Of a DNA stretch of 64,000 nucleotides, positions 47,915-64,000 are shown in pieces. The stretch comes from Undaria pinnatifida. Its lineage: Eukaryota; Sar; Phaeophyceae; Laminariales; Alariaceae. The position numbers and the translations under genes are program-made. The notes under the pieces are model-generated. The model searched no databases and was not told the DNA's origin. It saw only the letters and a program-made list of their open reading frames with translations. The stretch covers positions 2,847,944 through 2,911,943 of the forward strand of contig JABAKD010000022.1 in assembly GCA_012845835.1 (NCBI GenBank), given 5' to 3'. The first letter of the stretch is position 1; each line of letters begins with the position of its first letter.

Positions 47915-48015
47915 GTCCCGTGACGTTTCGAACATCACCCGACCCGGCCCGGCCCGCGAACCGACCCGACCCGCGGGCCGGGTCATGGCCGGGTCATGAC
48001 CCCCTGAAAAAAAAA
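47915..48015 (-). repeat. GGGTC-rich dispersed repeat, copy 7
   Basis: GTGACGTTTCGAACATCACC, CGACCCGGCCCGGCCCGCG and GGGTCATGACCCCCTGAAAA, a truncated reverse member. Confidence 0.8.
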
Positions 48016-48234
48016 AAAATCCTGGTACTGGTGTTTTCAAATCCAACCGTAGCTCCAACACCAACAACCTCAATATCAACATCAACCTCAAGTTTTGGCA
48101 GTCAACCTTTTTTCTTTGTATGTGTGTGTGTGGCTCCTGTTCGCAGCCGCCGGCTTCGGCTGTGTGGTGGGATGATCACAGGCGGCTTTGGCTGCGGCTG
48201 GAGGCGCTGAAATGAGAGAAAAACCTAGAAGGTA

Positions 48235-48440
48235 CCAAGGCCTTTTCCGGTTCGGTTTGTTTCGTTTCTGTTCCGTTTCGGTTTGATAATCGTCTCAGAA
48301 CGTACGGAGACGGTTATCGGTTCGGTTTGTTTTTGTGCTGTATCGTTTTGAAACTAGTTTTGTTAGTTTTCGTTTCGTTTCGATTCGTTTCGATTCGTTT
48401 CGATTCGTTTTGTTTGATTCGTTCATTTTTTTGTTTCGAT
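48235..48440. repeat. TTTCGTTTCGATTCG repeats
   Basis: GTTTCGATTCGTTTCGATTC and GGTTCGGTTTGTTTCGTTTC pentamer-based repeats give Ser/Phe/Arg frames. Confidence 0.75.
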
Positions 48441-48804
48441 CTTCCATGAATCAAGCAAAATATCAGCTGCCGGCGAAAAGTCATCAAACTGAGGTCTATT
48501 TCCCGACCGCCCGAAACAGAAACACCACACCACACCAGATTGATCCTGATATACTCGATTATTTTCGCTTTCACTTCGTTCCGATTTGAGTTGTTTCCTT
48601 TTATCCTTGTAACAGATCTGAGGGGAGGCGGGGGTTGCACAACGCCGCGATAGGACCCACTCCACGACGAAACGCCAAATACCAGCGCACCGCCCGACCC
48701 AAAATTTGTTATCACCGTCGCCCTACCCCCCCGTCGATCATCCAACCCAACAACTCCAACCATTCCCAAACCCGAAATACCACGATGGCACAGCCGCACG
48801 ATTT

Positions 48805-49010
48805 TTTTTTTTTCTTCTTCTCCATCCCATTTATTATTTCTCGCACTACTACTCTCGTCCTCCCTCCCAGTGGTAACTTACTGTAGATCCGGGGTCACAT
48901 AGCGGGCCCTCCTCCCCCCTCTCCACTACGGTACCTGCCCTAATTTTTGTGGCGAGGATAATTCAGCATTTTCTTCCCTCGTCGACTCGCGTCGAATAGT
49001 ACACTATTTG
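48805..49010 (+). mobile_element. CATCCCATTTATT..GTCGACTCGCGTCGAATAG family copy
   Basis: CTCCATCCCATTTATTATTT, GATCCGGGGTCACATAGCGG and GCCCTCCTCCCCCCTC, then TTCCCTCGTCGACTCGCGTC. The best-preserved uninterrupted member. Confidence 0.88.
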
Positions 49011-49794
49011 TACCTGAATCAGAATATCCCGGAAACCCCTCCCCAATAGCGGCCATACCGGCCATACGTTCGAGGTGCCTACCACACGCGAACACCATAC
49101 CGCCCGAAGTTTGCTCGCACCACATCCCCCCCATCGAGAGCCACACCGACACCATCCATGATCCGGATTTCGCACCAAAACCTCTTAGAAAAACACCCCT
49201 CCAGAGTCAGAAATCGTCACCAAATAAATGTCACACCCACGCACTGCGTATCTGAAATCTGAGTTTTCGGGACAACTCTCGAAAACCACTCAAACCGCCC
49301 AAAAGCTCTTGTATCGGACGAGAAATTCGCATCAAAATACGCAAACCACCCCCAAATACGCAAATCAACCCTAAACCATGCGAATTATGGTACAGGGAGG
49401 GAAAGCAAATCCTTCCTTCAGCGATATATCTGGTAGAAAATTCTCTTTCAGAGTAATAGAAAATACGCGTTCACAAGAGCAATACGTTGTAACGCCTCCA
49501 CAACCTCAAGAGGGGAAACGGGGACAATACAGCCCCCCCTCCCCAAATGAAGCCCGCATTTCCACACATCGCGATCGAGGATCCCCATCAAACCTGCTAT
49601 GGCAGGCGACCGCGGTTTGACCGTTTCGAATGCCCGTCTCCCTGTGTTGAAACTAATACGATAGGCTGTTGTGGATTGTCCCCCGTGACTGACTGACTGA
49701 CTGCCTGACCGCCCCCTACACTACAGAGGTTATTAAGGCTACACGAGGGCTTCACACGCCTAAAGAAACCAGCGCCCAATTCATAGGGCCTTAC
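49011..49794. other. Intergenic, nothing recognised
   Basis: No exon chain and no repeat family recognised. A (GACT)4-like GTGACTGACTGACTGACTGC lies at about 49686. Confidence 0.4.
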
Positions 49795-49940
49795 TGGTTC
49801 CTCTCGTCTTTCCTAGAGCCAGTCGTTGGGCGTACGTTGACACGAAACTACTGTAATGACTATCTGTCTGGGTCCAAATGTAAGACACGTTTACATTCGC
49901 TTATTATAATGAGCAGTGTCTTATATTTAGATCCAAGATC
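49795..49940 (-). mobile_element. Inverted-repeat element (GGGTCCAAATGTAAGACAC family), reverse copy
   Basis: TTTCCTAGAGCCAGTCGTTG, CACGAAACTACTGTAATGAC, GGGTCCAAATGTAAGACACG and GTGTCTTATATTTAGATCC. Reverse complement of 38091-38245. Confidence 0.8.
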
Positions 49941-50074
49941 GACATAACATTTCATCTTTGCTTTCAATCGGGTAGAGCACGACCGATTCGAGTCGATTTG
50001 GTTCTGTCTTCTATTCTGTCTTCTGTCTCAAGAGCTGACAAGAGTTCACGTGTCCTTGACCAAAACAAAAAAAA

Positions 50075-63759
<13,685 letters not shown>

Positions 63760-64000
63760 CTGATTCGAGCGAAAGAGACCACGGAGGAGACCAAACCGTT
63801 ACTATCAACTGTACATATTACTGGGGAGAGGGGGGGGGGGCGACGTGCTGTTGAACACAAAAACGCAAAAAACAGAAACGATCGCCGCATTCAACGCGCT
63901 GCGCACAACGCGCTGCGTACATACACAGCCTATAGCGCGAGAGGTTATTGAGCCCGAGACGCGTGGTACGACGGGGTAAGCACTTTCCGGCCAACATACT

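Overview
The window looks like nuclear DNA of a repeat-rich, intron-rich eukaryote. Three multi-exon genes with mostly GT-AG introns of about 0.3 to 5.7 kb lie in dispersed repeats, microsatellites and homopolymer tracts. I see no bacterial-style operon, no plasmid or phage module, and no complete rRNA or tRNA gene. The moderate-to-high GC, long mostly phase-0 introns, poly-Ala/Gln/Ser/Gly exons and TTAGGG-like patches would suit a stramenopile, perhaps a brown alga. That assignment is an inference; no marker gene settles it.

Layout. (1) 1-2.9 kb: a dispersed repeat, a 194-bp tandem array and mixed non-coding sequence. (2) 2990-16419, plus strand: at least nine exons of a gene whose C-terminal part is a helix-hairpin-helix domain like the N-terminal domain of DNA polymerase beta/lambda. 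It is preceded by two related lysine-rich modules and an SV40-like nuclear localisation motif. The 5' end is not resolved. (3) 16.4-28.1 kb: about 11.7 kb without a recognisable gene, holding TIR elements, tRNA-like fragments, minisatellites and one or two doubtful exons. (4) 28137-42224, plus strand: nine inferred exons of an unrecognised low-complexity, coiled-coil protein of about 1,190 residues. It may instead end at 37750, with the last two exons forming a separate gene. (5) 42.2-50.1 kb: repeats between convergent genes, with one doubtful exon. (6) 50075-63759, minus strand: ten exons encoding the last ~508 residues of BOP1/Erb1, the WD40 scaffold of the PeBoW complex in 60S ribosome biogenesis. 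Its N-terminus lies beyond the right edge.

The most interesting structure is in the introns. In four places the end of an exon, usually with its 5' splice site, recurs as a decayed copy in the downstream intron. Nine introns have AG|GT at both ends, 22 of 25 inferred intron positions are phase 0, and two introns start with GC rather than GT in an identical AAG|GCAAGT context. Together these suggest that tandem duplication across splice donors helped intron gain or growth. At least a dozen interspersed repeat families recur in both orientations, including TIR elements, a GGGTC-rich family and one clear nested insertion. No plausible link in function joins the three genes beyond nuclear or nucleolar action.
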